In this document: positions 7,268 to 15,417 of the stretch, piece by piece
Numbering within the stretch: position 1 is the first letter of the stretch
Layout of the letters: every line of letters begins with the position of its first letter
Virus record (IMG/VR): IMGVR_UViG_3300009379_000002
Location: 1-40,088 of that record
Direction: 5' to 3' (one strand)
From: a virus
DNA length: 40,088 nucleotides
The notes under the pieces: model-generated
Seen by the model: only the letters and a program-made list of their open reading frames with translations
Told to the model about the DNA's origin: nothing
Database searches by the model: none
Position numbers and translations under genes: made by a program

Positions 7268-7993
7268 ATGGATACACAAGTGGATTTTCCAAAATTTGCA
7301 GAAAAAACAGTCAGCGACAAACAGCCGCTGGTTTTGAATAACACAGGACGCGCTGTCCTTGACCTCGAACTCGTTTATTTGAGCGGCTATTTCGGCGAGG
7401 TAAAAGGCGCGGGCGGGATTGCCAACGGCCAGCAGGGCCGAATCAACATCGACAGCGAGAGAACAATTCAGACCGGACAGATAGAGGCCTCGGACTCTTT
7501 TGTCGCGGATCAGGATGTCTATTACGAACCCGGCACCAGCGAAGTCGCAGGAAAGATCAGAGCAACCAAGGCTGACGGCAGGATACCCGTCGGCGTGTGT
7601 ACCGAATTTGGCGGGGCTGCAACAGAGCATACGAGCGTGACATTCAGGCCGTTCGTGCAGGGTGCTCAGGGCGGACTCGACAGAGTTGTAAAAGCTCGTC
7701 AGGTATTGATCCCGACCGGCTCTCATGCCGCAGGAACCCCTGTTGTGGACACAGGTTTTCCGGCTGGTGCAGAAATAATTAAGACTGAAGGGGTTGGGCT
7801 GGCAACAGTCGAAAATGCAGCCGTAACAGTCAAAAACGGAGGCGACACTGTATCCGTTGCGGGAATTGCAACAGAAAATGCGGTTTCGAATGGCACTTTG
7901 GTAAGGTCAAAAAGATTTGTTGTCGCAGCCGGTCTAACATTTACGGCAGCATCAACAGCAGACACCGGCGTAATAACCGTGCATTACATTTAA
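7268..7993 (+). CDS. Head decoration protein (DUF2190-like N-terminus)
   Basis: 241 aa, directly before the major capsid gene, where lambda has decoration protein gpD. The first ~120 residues (YLSGYFGEVKGAGGIANG; IQTGQIEASDSFVADQDVYY; ADGRIPVGVCTEFG) follow the beta-rich decoration/DUF2190 pattern. The second half (SGAEIIKT-type repeats, VSVAGIATENAVSNG, ending TADTGVITVHYI) is a further beta domain, making it about twice the usual size. ATG 7268 follows the protease stop by a few bases. Likely a capsid-surface stabilising protein, possibly with a displayed extra domain. Confidence 0.6.
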   Translation: MDTQVDFPKFAEKTVSDKQPLVLNNTGRAVLDLELVYLSGYFGEVKGAGGIANGQQGRINIDSERTIQTGQIEASDSFVADQDVYYEPGTSEVAGKIRATKADGRIPVGVCTEFGGAATEHTSVTFRPFVQGAQGGLDRVVKARQVLIPTGSHAAGTPVVDTGFPAGAEIIKTEGVGLATVENAAVTVKNGGDTVSVAGIATENAVSNGTLVRSKRFVVAAGLTFTAASTADTGVITVHYI

Positions 7994-8008
7994 GGGGGCA
8001 AGGAAATA

Positions 8009-9304
8009 ATGAGTAATTTACAGCTGATAACACAGGAAAGCAACAGGGAACTTGCCTCCAAACGCATGGCGGACGGCAAGATTAATTTTAAGTTTTCAGA
8101 CATGTGCGGAATCTCAACACCGCTCGGCCTGAAGGATTCAGACAGCGACGACACAAGATTTCACAAGATGCGCGGGGCAAGAAAAGGCAAAAGCAAAATG
8201 CCTGATTTTGACGAAATTAAGAAATACGGCTCCGCTCTCGATGTCCCAAAAAAATGTTTTAGTATGCTGGATGAAAACGGCGAACCCAAAACAATGTCTG
8301 TCAGGGAAATGGTCAGAGCAGGCGTGTTCACCAAAAAAAGAATTGAAAACGCACCGCAGGGCAGCTCAAACACATTGCTTCCGGACTGGGAGCAATTCTG
8401 GGAGGCCATGAAATTTGATCTTTCGATCAAAAAAACAGTCAATCCGACAATCAGAGAAAACATTTATAATATTGTAGATATGCCGAATTCAAGCCAGAAA
8501 GTTGGGTTCAGGGAATTTTTCTCTTATGCCGTTGTTTTTAAAGAGCATAACGGAGCCGGACAACCTGTCAACATGGGAGAAACCAGAGGCGGACAGATTG
8601 ACGATGTAACACACAAGCTTTATTCTGCCGGTTTTTCGGTAGAATTGATTGCGAAACTTTTCGACCGGTCTCTTGATTTTGACAAAATGAACGATGGAGT
8701 CATCGAGGGTTATAACTCTCTGAGGGACGATCTTGCAATCAGTCCAATTATTAACGGTACATATGCCGGAGGCAAGACAACTGACGCAGACACAACAGGC
8801 TCAAACAGAGAAGAAAAACTCTACCTGACGATTGAAAATGCAGTTGATGCGTTTGCGCAGAAACTCGATCCGGTAACCAAACAGGAAATTGGCGCGGAGG
8901 GTCTTGTTTTTCTAACAAACAAATATGATTCGATGCACATAAGAAGGGTTATAAGCGGCAATATTAAAAAATCCGGTTTTAATACAGACAGAGGCTTCGA
9001 GGCAATCCCTGAGATCAACAAGATTCTCGGATACAACGGGAACTCAATTGACGGGAGGATGGAGTCAGAAATTTATGCTGGAGTACCGTCAAAAGTGGGA
9101 TTTCTGATAATGCCATGTACAGGGCCAACAGGCAACCGTTACATGAACATCGGTGTCAAAAGAAATCTTCAATCCGAAGTTGACGAAAATCCGAATGTCA
9201 AGACACTCGAACAGGAAAACAGAGCATGGTGGTTCTGTGAGTGTATCTATTATGCGGAAGGCATAAATTCTTTCGTTCAGAAAATACAACTTCCAGTATG
9301 GTAG
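8009..9304 (+). CDS. Major capsid protein
   Basis: 431-aa protein in the position of the major capsid gene, right after scaffold and decoration genes. It is soluble, without repeats or signals. The N-terminal ~75 residues are polar and charged, followed by a region (VGFREFFSYAVVFKEHNGAGQPVNMGE seen at about residues 165-192) and a later conserved-looking part (IGAEGLVFLTNKYDSMHIRR; GFLIMPCTGPTGNRYMNIGV) consistent with an HK97-type fold. I cannot see close identity to lambda gpE. It could also resemble the Mu gpT-type capsids given the Mu-like tail. ATG 8009 has GGGGGCAAGG upstream. Called mainly by order and size. Confidence 0.75.
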   Translation: MSNLQLITQESNRELASKRMADGKINFKFSDMCGISTPLGLKDSDSDDTRFHKMRGARKGKSKMPDFDEIKKYGSALDVPKKCFSMLDENGEPKTMSVREMVRAGVFTKKRIENAPQGSSNTLLPDWEQFWEAMKFDLSIKKTVNPTIRENIYNIVDMPNSSQKVGFREFFSYAVVFKEHNGAGQPVNMGETRGGQIDDVTHKLYSAGFSVELIAKLFDRSLDFDKMNDGVIEGYNSLRDDLAISPIINGTYAGGKTTDADTTGSNREEKLYLTIENAVDAFAQKLDPVTKQEIGAEGLVFLTNKYDSMHIRRVISGNIKKSGFNTDRGFEAIPEINKILGYNGNSIDGRMESEIYAGVPSKVGFLIMPCTGPTGNRYMNIGVKRNLQSEVDENPNVKTLEQENRAWWFCECIYYAEGINSFVQKIQLPVW

Positions 9305-9313
9305 GAGCAATAA

Positions 9314-9682
9314 ATGGAAAGCAAATATAAAGTAATCAAGCAGCCCCTGACTCTCAAGGGGCGAGTTGGACAGGTTGACGACACATTTGTCGAGTCTGAG
9401 TTTATCGGCGGTAATGCTGGAATTGCTGAGGCAATAGAAGACCAGCGCTGTGAGCTGGTAGAGGGCACAGGCGAACCGGTTGTCAATGTTTCTGAGAGAG
9501 TGAAAAAACTCAAGGAGCAGCACGGGAAAGAAAAGAGAAAACTGGATGATGAGATTGAAAAACTCAAAGTCGAGAAAGTAGATTTGGAAAATGAAAATAA
9601 AATTCTCAAGGCCGAAAACGAAGAGCAGAAAAAAACCCTTGAGGAATTGACGGCACCCGCAGACGAGGGCGGAGATAAATGA
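9314..9682 (+). CDS. Coiled-coil protein after the capsid gene
   Basis: 122 aa. The N-terminal ~60 residues form a small domain beginning KYKVIKQPLTLKGRVGQ; residues ~62-115 form a strong coiled coil (KLKVEKVDLENENKILKAEN) and the end is acidic. Small proteins of this kind lie after the capsid gene in Mu-like phages (Mu gp35 position). Its stop overlaps the next start (ATGA). Function unknown; possibly an assembly or connector helper. Confidence 0.6.
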   Translation: MESKYKVIKQPLTLKGRVGQVDDTFVESEFIGGNAGIAEAIEDQRCELVEGTGEPVVNVSERVKKLKEQHGKEKRKLDDEIEKLKVEKVDLENENKILKAENEEQKKTLEELTAPADEGGDK

Positions 9683-9918
9683 TTGTACTCAGGCCGATAG
9701 GCCCGCCAAAAATTAACGGAACAATCAGCCGTCTAACAATTGGCCGTCCGGTTCCTCCTGAAGTGCTGGCTCACTGGAAAGAGACAAAGCAGCTCGAGTC
9801 CCTGGTTAAAGGCGGTTTTATTGGCCAGCCTGACGAGGGCAAAGACTCAGACGGAAACGAAGAGGCAGAAGCCGAAAAAGATCAGGGTAACAGGCAAAGA
9901 GGGAACGATAAAAAATGA
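9679..9918 (+). CDS. Hypothetical small virion-operon protein
   Basis: 79 aa. The first ~45 residues (VLRPIGPPKINGTISRLTIG) look structured and proline/isoleucine-rich; the rest is a charged, low-complexity Glu/Asp/Lys tail. Overlaps both neighbours by ATGA, so it is translated as part of the head-connector block. No family recognised. Confidence 0.5.
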   Translation: MIVLRPIGPPKINGTISRLTIGRPVPPEVLAHWKETKQLESLVKGGFIGQPDEGKDSDGNEEAEAEKDQGNRQRGNDKK

Positions 9919-10274
9919 GTCTATATGACCGCATACGAGAGGACAGCAGAGTCATCCTCAACGAAGGATTCACAGCCGAATTCACTCTTGACAATGGTCT
10001 GACAGGTGAGAGCAGAAAAACTCAGCCAATTAACGGCTCTTATGCGGACACAGGACTTGTTATTGATATGACAACCGGACTTCCTGCAGCAGGGCAGAAG
10101 ACGGTTATAGTACTGCATGTTGACGATGTTACAATCTCAAGCGGGCCGAATGAGACGTTCAGCAAGTTTTGTGTAACATGGACGAATGTAACAGGCCAGA
10201 CTCGGACAGGGAAATTTTATAAGCCTATGGTTGACCGAACTTTCGGGATTATAACTACAACATTGGAGTTGTAA
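9915..10274 (+). CDS. Putative head-tail connector protein
   Basis: 119 aa, compact and beta-rich (AEFTLDNGLTGESRKT; GLVIDMTTGLPAAGQ; KFCVTWTNVTGQTRTG). Between the capsid gene and the tail terminator/sheath genes, its place matches head-tail joining or completion proteins (lambda FII / Mu gp36-37 neighbourhood). ATG 9915 overlaps the upstream stop. Assignment is from position and fold impression only. Confidence 0.5.
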   Translation: MSLYDRIREDSRVILNEGFTAEFTLDNGLTGESRKTQPINGSYADTGLVIDMTTGLPAAGQKTVIVLHVDDVTISSGPNETFSKFCVTWTNVTGQTRTGKFYKPMVDRTFGIITTTLEL

Positions 10275-10278
10275 GAGA

Positions 10279-10860
10279 ATGAGCGACCTGTATCCGTTAG
10301 CAAGCAAATGTGTTGATAATATTGCAACAATCCTTGAGGACTTTGCCGCAGCTCAGGCGGAAGAAGAGGAAGGTTTGTTTTTTGAAGTAACGAAAAATCG
10401 AAACAGGCCTTATATAGAGGAAATCAGAAACAAAGCGCTTGTGAATATCATACTGTTTGACATTCAGCCGATCGATGCGACGGCGCATGGTGTGTCTGAT
10501 AGAGCAACTATTTATATCGACATGTACGCGAGAGGGAAGCGGTGCAATCTAACCCCCTCTGACGAGGTCGCAATAAAAAGGCTACACCTGCTGACAGGGC
10601 AAGTCAGATATGCATTGACCGACAAAAAAAATGCATATCTCGGAATGAACCCGAGGGAAATAAAACGGGATTATAAAATGCCGTTGTATTTCTACAACAA
10701 TGAGCCGGTCGGTGACGAAGCAAACGAATCATACGCGCCGGCTCGATACATGATGAATAATGATTTTGTTTATACACCGGCAGACCTCACAGGCCTGCCG
10801 ACACTCGGAGAATTCGACATTGAACTTTTGGACGAATTCAAAAGAGCATTTAAGTATTAA
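10279..10860 (+). CDS. Putative tail terminator / Mu gp37-like protein
   Basis: 193 aa directly before the sheath gene. It mixes helices at the N-terminus (ASKCVDNIATILEDFAAAQ) with a central alpha/beta part (DRATIYIDMYARG) and a long acidic C-terminus ending LDEFKRAFKY. In Mu-like phages the gene before the sheath encodes the protein that ends tail polymerisation and joins it to the head. ATG 10279, five bases after the previous stop. No motif fixes this; position only. Confidence 0.5.
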   Translation: MSDLYPLASKCVDNIATILEDFAAAQAEEEEGLFFEVTKNRNRPYIEEIRNKALVNIILFDIQPIDATAHGVSDRATIYIDMYARGKRCNLTPSDEVAIKRLHLLTGQVRYALTDKKNAYLGMNPREIKRDYKMPLYFYNNEPVGDEANESYAPARYMMNNDFVYTPADLTGLPTLGEFDIELLDEFKRAFKY

Positions 10861-10877
10861 AAACAGCGAGGTGTCGC

Positions 10878-12401
10878 ATGGGAAAGCCTATTCATTTTAA
10901 TCAGATACCGGATTATGCAGAAGCATCAACAATAATGATAGAACTGGCGGGGGTCAAAAAATATCTTTCTGATTATTTCATCCCGCCCAAAATCGGAATA
11001 ATAGGGCAATATGATCCCCTTAAAACCGGCACTGTGAACTATGAACCGGTAGAAATCGAAAGCAAAAATCACCTTGGCCAGCTGTCCGGATATGGCAGCC
11101 ACTCTCACAGGCAGGCGCTTGCTATGCCTGACGAGGTTTTCCGCTCAGGCTGTGAGGTGTGGTGGTTCCCTGTTCCGGACGCAGATGGAGCGGCGGCAGC
11201 AACAGAGACAATAACATTCACAGGCACCGCAACCAGCGCAGGGCGTCTATATTTTGAAATCGGCGGCGAATTGGTTTATATCAATGTTGCCAAAGGGGCC
11301 GACCCGACTGCAAATGCAGACGCTCTTGTTGCAGCGATAACAGCGAACAGAAATATTGCAGTAACTGCAGCCAACACAGCCGGAGTCGCAACAGCAACAG
11401 CAAAATTTAAAGGCACCGCCGGAAATGAAATTCTGATAAAGCAGAATCCTTCCGGAGCAGTTCAGGAGGCGGAAGCGCCTTCAGGAGTGACGGTAGCTCT
11501 TGAGAATTTAAACGGGTTCCTGGATGGCGGAAGCGGAGCCGTTGACATAAAGAGCATATATTTTGATAGCTCAGACGAGGACAAGCTCGGTGACAGATGG
11601 TATACAATTTTCACATGTCCATTTTCAGATGGCACAAATCTCGGATACATCAAAGACGCAGGCGATGAGAGGGCAGATCCTCAGACAGGCAGATTTTTTG
11701 GGGCTTACGTGGGGTATGTAAGCAAAACATATTCCGAGGCCAAAGCTATTCCGGCAACCATAAATAAAAAATGGATTGGCGCGGTATGGGATAAGAGCAC
11801 ATATGCACCGGCATTTGAACTCAGTGCCAACCTTGTTGGCCGGATTGCGCTCGAGCAGGCACAGGCCCCGAACAGACCATATAAAGAGACGCCGGTCGGA
11901 CTGGATTGCGATGGCTCAGTGCCGAATATGACTTACAAACAGGCGAATCCGCTGTTTAGCGACGGAATGGGATTCTGTGAGCGTGACGCAGACGGTAACC
12001 TGATATATGGGGACATCCCTCTGACATATAGAATGGACGGCGATGGTGGGGCAACCAAAGAGTGGTATGACGCAGTATCTCTGCATCTGAGACAGGCAAA
12101 AGCATATAGTATTGAGCAGCTGTTTAAAGCTGAGAAATACAGGCGGGCTGTTGTGGTCACGAATGACGATATAACAAACTACGAATGGGCAATTGCACCG
12201 AAGGATATTATCTCTGACCTGACAAAATTGATAACAGACCTCTGGGGCAAATATAACTGGTCTAAAAATATTAACAAAATTATTGCAGGCCTGACGGCAG
12301 ATATTAACGCTGGATTTGAAGGCAGAATGGATGCGAAATTGCAGGACGATGAGGCCAGAGCGCTCAGAGTTATTGCAATGAAATATACATATCTATACTA
12401 A
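10878..12401 (+). CDS. Contractile tail sheath protein (Mu gpL-like)
   Basis: 507-aa sheath subunit that would form the contractile outer tube. N-terminal part IPPKIGIIGQYDPLKTGTV (about residues 35-53) is the usual sheath opening with a Gly-rich strand. Residues ~105-220 are an Ala/Thr/Gly-rich domain (ATETITFTGTATSAGRLYFE; VAAITANRNIAVTAAN) typical of the surface-exposed beta insertion in Mu-type sheaths. The C-terminal region (AEKYRRAVVVTNDDITNYEW onward) carries the conserved helical part and ends RVIAMKYTYLY. Length is normal for Mu gpL. Followed by a tube gene, which confirms a myovirus tail. Confidence 0.88.
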   Translation: MGKPIHFNQIPDYAEASTIMIELAGVKKYLSDYFIPPKIGIIGQYDPLKTGTVNYEPVEIESKNHLGQLSGYGSHSHRQALAMPDEVFRSGCEVWWFPVPDADGAAAATETITFTGTATSAGRLYFEIGGELVYINVAKGADPTANADALVAAITANRNIAVTAANTAGVATATAKFKGTAGNEILIKQNPSGAVQEAEAPSGVTVALENLNGFLDGGSGAVDIKSIYFDSSDEDKLGDRWYTIFTCPFSDGTNLGYIKDAGDERADPQTGRFFGAYVGYVSKTYSEAKAIPATINKKWIGAVWDKSTYAPAFELSANLVGRIALEQAQAPNRPYKETPVGLDCDGSVPNMTYKQANPLFSDGMGFCERDADGNLIYGDIPLTYRMDGDGGATKEWYDAVSLHLRQAKAYSIEQLFKAEKYRRAVVVTNDDITNYEWAIAPKDIISDLTKLITDLWGKYNWSKNINKIIAGLTADINAGFEGRMDAKLQDDEARALRVIAMKYTYLY

Positions 12402-12419
12402 CAGATAACGGAGGCAAAA

Positions 12420-12764
12420 ATGAAAGGTCCTTTAAAATCATTAAAGTGGGCTGGTATGCCACTCAACCCAGAAGGGGAGCCGGAAGTCGAACTCGGCGGA
12501 ACTGATTACGAGGCAAATATAACAGGCAACGGTCATGTTTATCCTGCAGCAACTCCGAAAGTTGGGCATTTAAAAACCGATGTTATTATGACTGGCGATG
12601 AATACAAAGCTGTAAAAAAAATGCAGGACGGGAAACCCCGAGCTGGAAGTGCAACAATGCAGGACGGCAAAGTGTTGTCACTTGACTGTATGCTGACCGG
12701 AGAAATCCCACTGTCAGACAGCAAAGTTTCACTGACTCTCTCAGGAGGAGTCAGGTTTCAATAA
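12420..12764 (+). CDS. Tail tube protein (Mu gpM-like)
   Basis: 114 aa, right size and place for the inner tube subunit of a Mu-type contractile tail. It is beta-rich, opens KGPLKSLKWAGMPLNPEGEP, and ends in SLTLSGGVRFQ, like other gpM-type proteins that carry a statement-like strand pattern (GEIPLSDSKVSLTLSGG). ATG 12420 has GGAGG upstream. It stacks as hexameric rings inside the sheath. Confidence 0.8.
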   Translation: MKGPLKSLKWAGMPLNPEGEPEVELGGTDYEANITGNGHVYPAATPKVGHLKTDVIMTGDEYKAVKKMQDGKPRAGSATMQDGKVLSLDCMLTGEIPLSDSKVSLTLSGGVRFQ

Positions 12765-12792
12765 ATAAATAAAAAACAGGAGAGATTAAAAA

Positions 12793-13251
12793 ATGCTTGG
12801 TAAACCAAAAGAAAAGAAAAAAATCCTTCCACGCGAAGATGCAGAGGCGATTATAAAAGAATGGGGGGAGGCATTCGAGCTGGACACTGAAAGCAAAAAC
12901 TTTCAGGATGTTATTGAGGAGCTCATTCAGCCAGTCAGACACGGGAAACTGAAATTCAATCCTGATGACAAAACTTTCGATATTGTTTTATTTTTCCCGA
13001 TTGAAAAACAGGACGGGAGCGAGCCGATCAGCATGGTAAAGATTCGCTCGACCTCCATGAACGAGAAAAAAGGCGTACAAAAATATAATAAAAAACAGAC
13101 CATCGATCAGGCTACAACGCTGCTTGCGGCCTCATGTGATATTGAAATCGGTTTTGCTGGCAGAATAAAAGAGCCCGATACTCCAAGGATTAACGCGGTA
13201 ATTATGGGTTTTTTCGTTCAGGCAGCCCCTTCGCGAGACTCGGACGATTAG
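12793..13251 (+). CDS. Tail assembly chaperone, short form
   Basis: 152-aa zero-frame product, equivalent to lambda gpG / Mu gp41, expected to coat the tape measure protein during tail assembly. A charged start (MLGKPKEKKKILPREDAEAI) leads to a helical region and then VMIMGFF-type end region, where the ribosome can slip. After the slip point it continues only 11 codons (VQAAPSRDSDD). Located between tube and tape measure genes, the universal chaperone position. Confidence 0.8.
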   Translation: MLGKPKEKKKILPREDAEAIIKEWGEAFELDTESKNFQDVIEELIQPVRHGKLKFNPDDKTFDIVLFFPIEKQDGSEPISMVKIRSTSMNEKKGVQKYNKKQTIDQATTLLAASCDIEIGFAGRIKEPDTPRINAVIMGFFVQAAPSRDSDD

Positions 13252-13514
13252 ATTTTTCGCACGAGTTCGAGCTGGTTGGGCTGCTGGGTAAATACTTCGG
13301 CGGCGGGTACCCAATACCCGAACTGATGAAATTAACATTTGAGGGCAATCTTTTTTGGTACAACATCTATGAGGTGCAAGTTACTGAAAAAGAAATTGTC
13401 GATGAACATTTATATCCGGCGAACGGGAAGCCGCGGAAAGTTCCCGAACCTGAGGAGCTTAAAAGACTGGTTGACGAACGAATCAGGAACCGAAGGAAGA
13501 GAATAAATGGCTTC
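12793..13514 (+). CDS. Tail assembly chaperone, -1 frameshift long form
   Basis: A -1 slip at GGGTTTTTTC (13206-13215) joins the 141-residue N-terminal part to 100 residues in the overlapping frame (RSGSPFARLGRLDFSHEFEL...), which has no stop until 13515. The downstream part is clearly protein-like and includes a 63-aa ORF from 13326 that has no good ribosome binding site of its own. The total is about 241 aa, equivalent to lambda gpGT or Mu gp41/42. The reading ends TAA at 13515-13517, inside the first codons of the tape measure gene. The slip is inferred from frame geometry and slippery bases. Confidence 0.75.
13206..13215 (+). other. Programmed -1 frameshift site
   Basis: In the zero frame this reads G GGT TTT TTC. 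It contains two overlapping X_XXY_YYZ heptamers, G_GGT_TTT (13206-13212) and T_TTT_TTC (13209-13215). Both let P- and A-site tRNAs re-pair after a -1 slip. Zero-frame translation stops at 13249-13251; the -1 frame stays open to 13514. Confidence 0.75.
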
Positions 13515-15417
13515 TAAATTTACACTTGAATCTCTCCTTACTATGACCGACCGCATTACTGGGCCAATGCGTAAAGCAACCAGTAATGTGGTCGGCTTTT
13601 CTCGCAAAATGACACGCAGTTTCGAGCGCGTCAATTCAGTTATTGACCGCACAACCCGAAAAATGAAAAAATTTGCCAAAACTGCAGCTATAGCGGGGGT
13701 CGCTGTGCTTGCGCTCGGGGTGGGCACGGTCGCGAGGGAGTATGTCAAGTTCGATGATGCGATCTACGGCGCGACGGCGCGGTTCAAAGACGCGCAGGTC
13801 GAGGGCGCAAACGTCACTCAGATTATGGATAACCTGCGTAAATCAGCCCGACAGACAGGCGCGGACACACAATTTTCAGCTGCTGAGGCGGCCCAAGGCT
13901 TAGACAAGTATGCTCGAGCCGGTTTCACGAGCTCTGAGGCAATCAATTCTTTACGATCTGTAATAGACCTGACAACGGTTTCAGGCGAGGAATTCGCGAG
14001 GGTCGCTGATATTTCCTCTGACCTGCTGGGCTCGTTCGGTTATTCGGCGCTTGAATCAACTGCTAAAATTGCGAAATTAAAAGACCTGAATAATACTCTC
14101 GCAATCGCGGTCAACTCGTCAAATGTGACACTTGAAGACCTGTTTGAGACACTGAAAGACATCGGGCCTATAAGCAAAATCGCAGGCGCTGACATGAAAG
14201 AAGTTGTCGCCATGGCGTCAATGCTGGGCGGGGCCGGTATCAAGGGCTCTACCGGTGCAACTGCAATTAAAAACGCTTACCTGAGACTTGGCGAGATGGG
14301 CCCGAAAATACAACAGGGCCTTGCTGCGGCTGGTCTTGGCATGAACGACATTAAAGACAAAGCCGGAAACATGCGGTCGCTACCTGGAATATTGGAAAAG
14401 GTTGTCAAGGGCGTGGAGGGCATGGGAACTCATGACCAGCTGAAAATCATGTCTCTGATATTCGGAAAAAGGGCAATTGCGGGTGCGAAAAATATCGGGG
14501 AGCTGTCTACTCAGATAACCCTGTTAAATGATAAAATGAGAAAAAACACTGACGCCTCAGCAATCGCAGCGGACAAAATGCGGGAATCGTGGGGAATCAG
14601 GCTTAAAATGCTGCAAAGCACTCTGATAGAAAAGGGGATGCAAATATTTGATCAGTTTGACGGAAAAGGCCGGAAGGGAATCTCCGGATTAACCCAAGCA
14701 ATCAAAGGCTTTGACATGTCTCCAATTGTGGCGACTCTGAAAATTTTACTCTGGACATTCCAGACTCTGGCGCCGGTCATCCCGTATGTGGTCGGTGGGT
14801 TTATTGCGTTTAAAGTTGCACTGTACGGTCTTTTGGGAGTGCAGCAACTGATAATCGGGATAGGCTGGATTAAATATTTATGGATGATGAGAGCAGCGAT
14901 CATGCAGGCGGCACTTGCCACGAAAGTATGGGCGGCTGTGCAATGGGTTTTGAATGGGGCAATATCATTTTTGTTGTCTCCGATATTTCTCGTCATTGCC
15001 GGAATAGCAGCCTTTGCGGCGCTTGCATATCTCGTTTACGAAAACTGGGCACCGATAAAAGAATTTTTCGGTGGCCTGTGGGATGGGATTTGCGAGGGTT
15101 TCGGCATTGCAATAAGCTGGATAACGGAGAAATTTACAGCCGTTGTGGACTGGGTGGCGCAGAAATGGCAAACAGTGAAGGAATTTTTCGGCTTTGCTGC
15201 CGAATCAGGTGATGCGGCCATGAATGCGACGGTCAATAATAATGTGCAGACACCGGCTCACTACAGATCACCGGAAACAGCGCACAGTTCACACACAGTC
15301 AATAACCGCTCTCAGGTCGATGTCAATTTTAACAACACACCGGCCGGAACAACAGTCCAGCGCAAAGGTGGTACTGCTGCAGGCGGCACTCTCAATCTGG
15401 GGGTCAATCCTGCATGA
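13507..15417 (+). CDS. Tail tape measure protein
   Basis: 636 aa, sets tail length and is threaded through the tube. The N-terminal ~100 residues are helical and basic (MTDRITGPMRKATSNVVGF; VNSVIDRTTRKMKKFAKTA), then IAGVAVLALGVGTVA is hydrophobic. The TP901-type tape-measure core follows (ARTQFSAAEAAQGLDKYARAG region, about 120-300). Residues ~415-510 contain several hydrophobic segments (FLLSPIFLVIAGIAAFAALAY) for membrane penetration. Central part ends with a low-complexity Asn/Thr tail. It is short for a tape measure, predicting a fairly short tail. ATG 13507 overlaps the frameshifted chaperone end. Confidence 0.88.
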   Translation: MASKFTLESLLTMTDRITGPMRKATSNVVGFSRKMTRSFERVNSVIDRTTRKMKKFAKTAAIAGVAVLALGVGTVAREYVKFDDAIYGATARFKDAQVEGANVTQIMDNLRKSARQTGADTQFSAAEAAQGLDKYARAGFTSSEAINSLRSVIDLTTVSGEEFARVADISSDLLGSFGYSALESTAKIAKLKDLNNTLAIAVNSSNVTLEDLFETLKDIGPISKIAGADMKEVVAMASMLGGAGIKGSTGATAIKNAYLRLGEMGPKIQQGLAAAGLGMNDIKDKAGNMRSLPGILEKVVKGVEGMGTHDQLKIMSLIFGKRAIAGAKNIGELSTQITLLNDKMRKNTDASAIAADKMRESWGIRLKMLQSTLIEKGMQIFDQFDGKGRKGISGLTQAIKGFDMSPIVATLKILLWTFQTLAPVIPYVVGGFIAFKVALYGLLGVQQLIIGIGWIKYLWMMRAAIMQAALATKVWAAVQWVLNGAISFLLSPIFLVIAGIAAFAALAYLVYENWAPIKEFFGGLWDGICEGFGIAISWITEKFTAVVDWVAQKWQTVKEFFGFAAESGDAAMNATVNNNVQTPAHYRSPETAHSSHTVNNRSQVDVNFNNTPAGTTVQRKGGTAAGGTLNLGVNPA

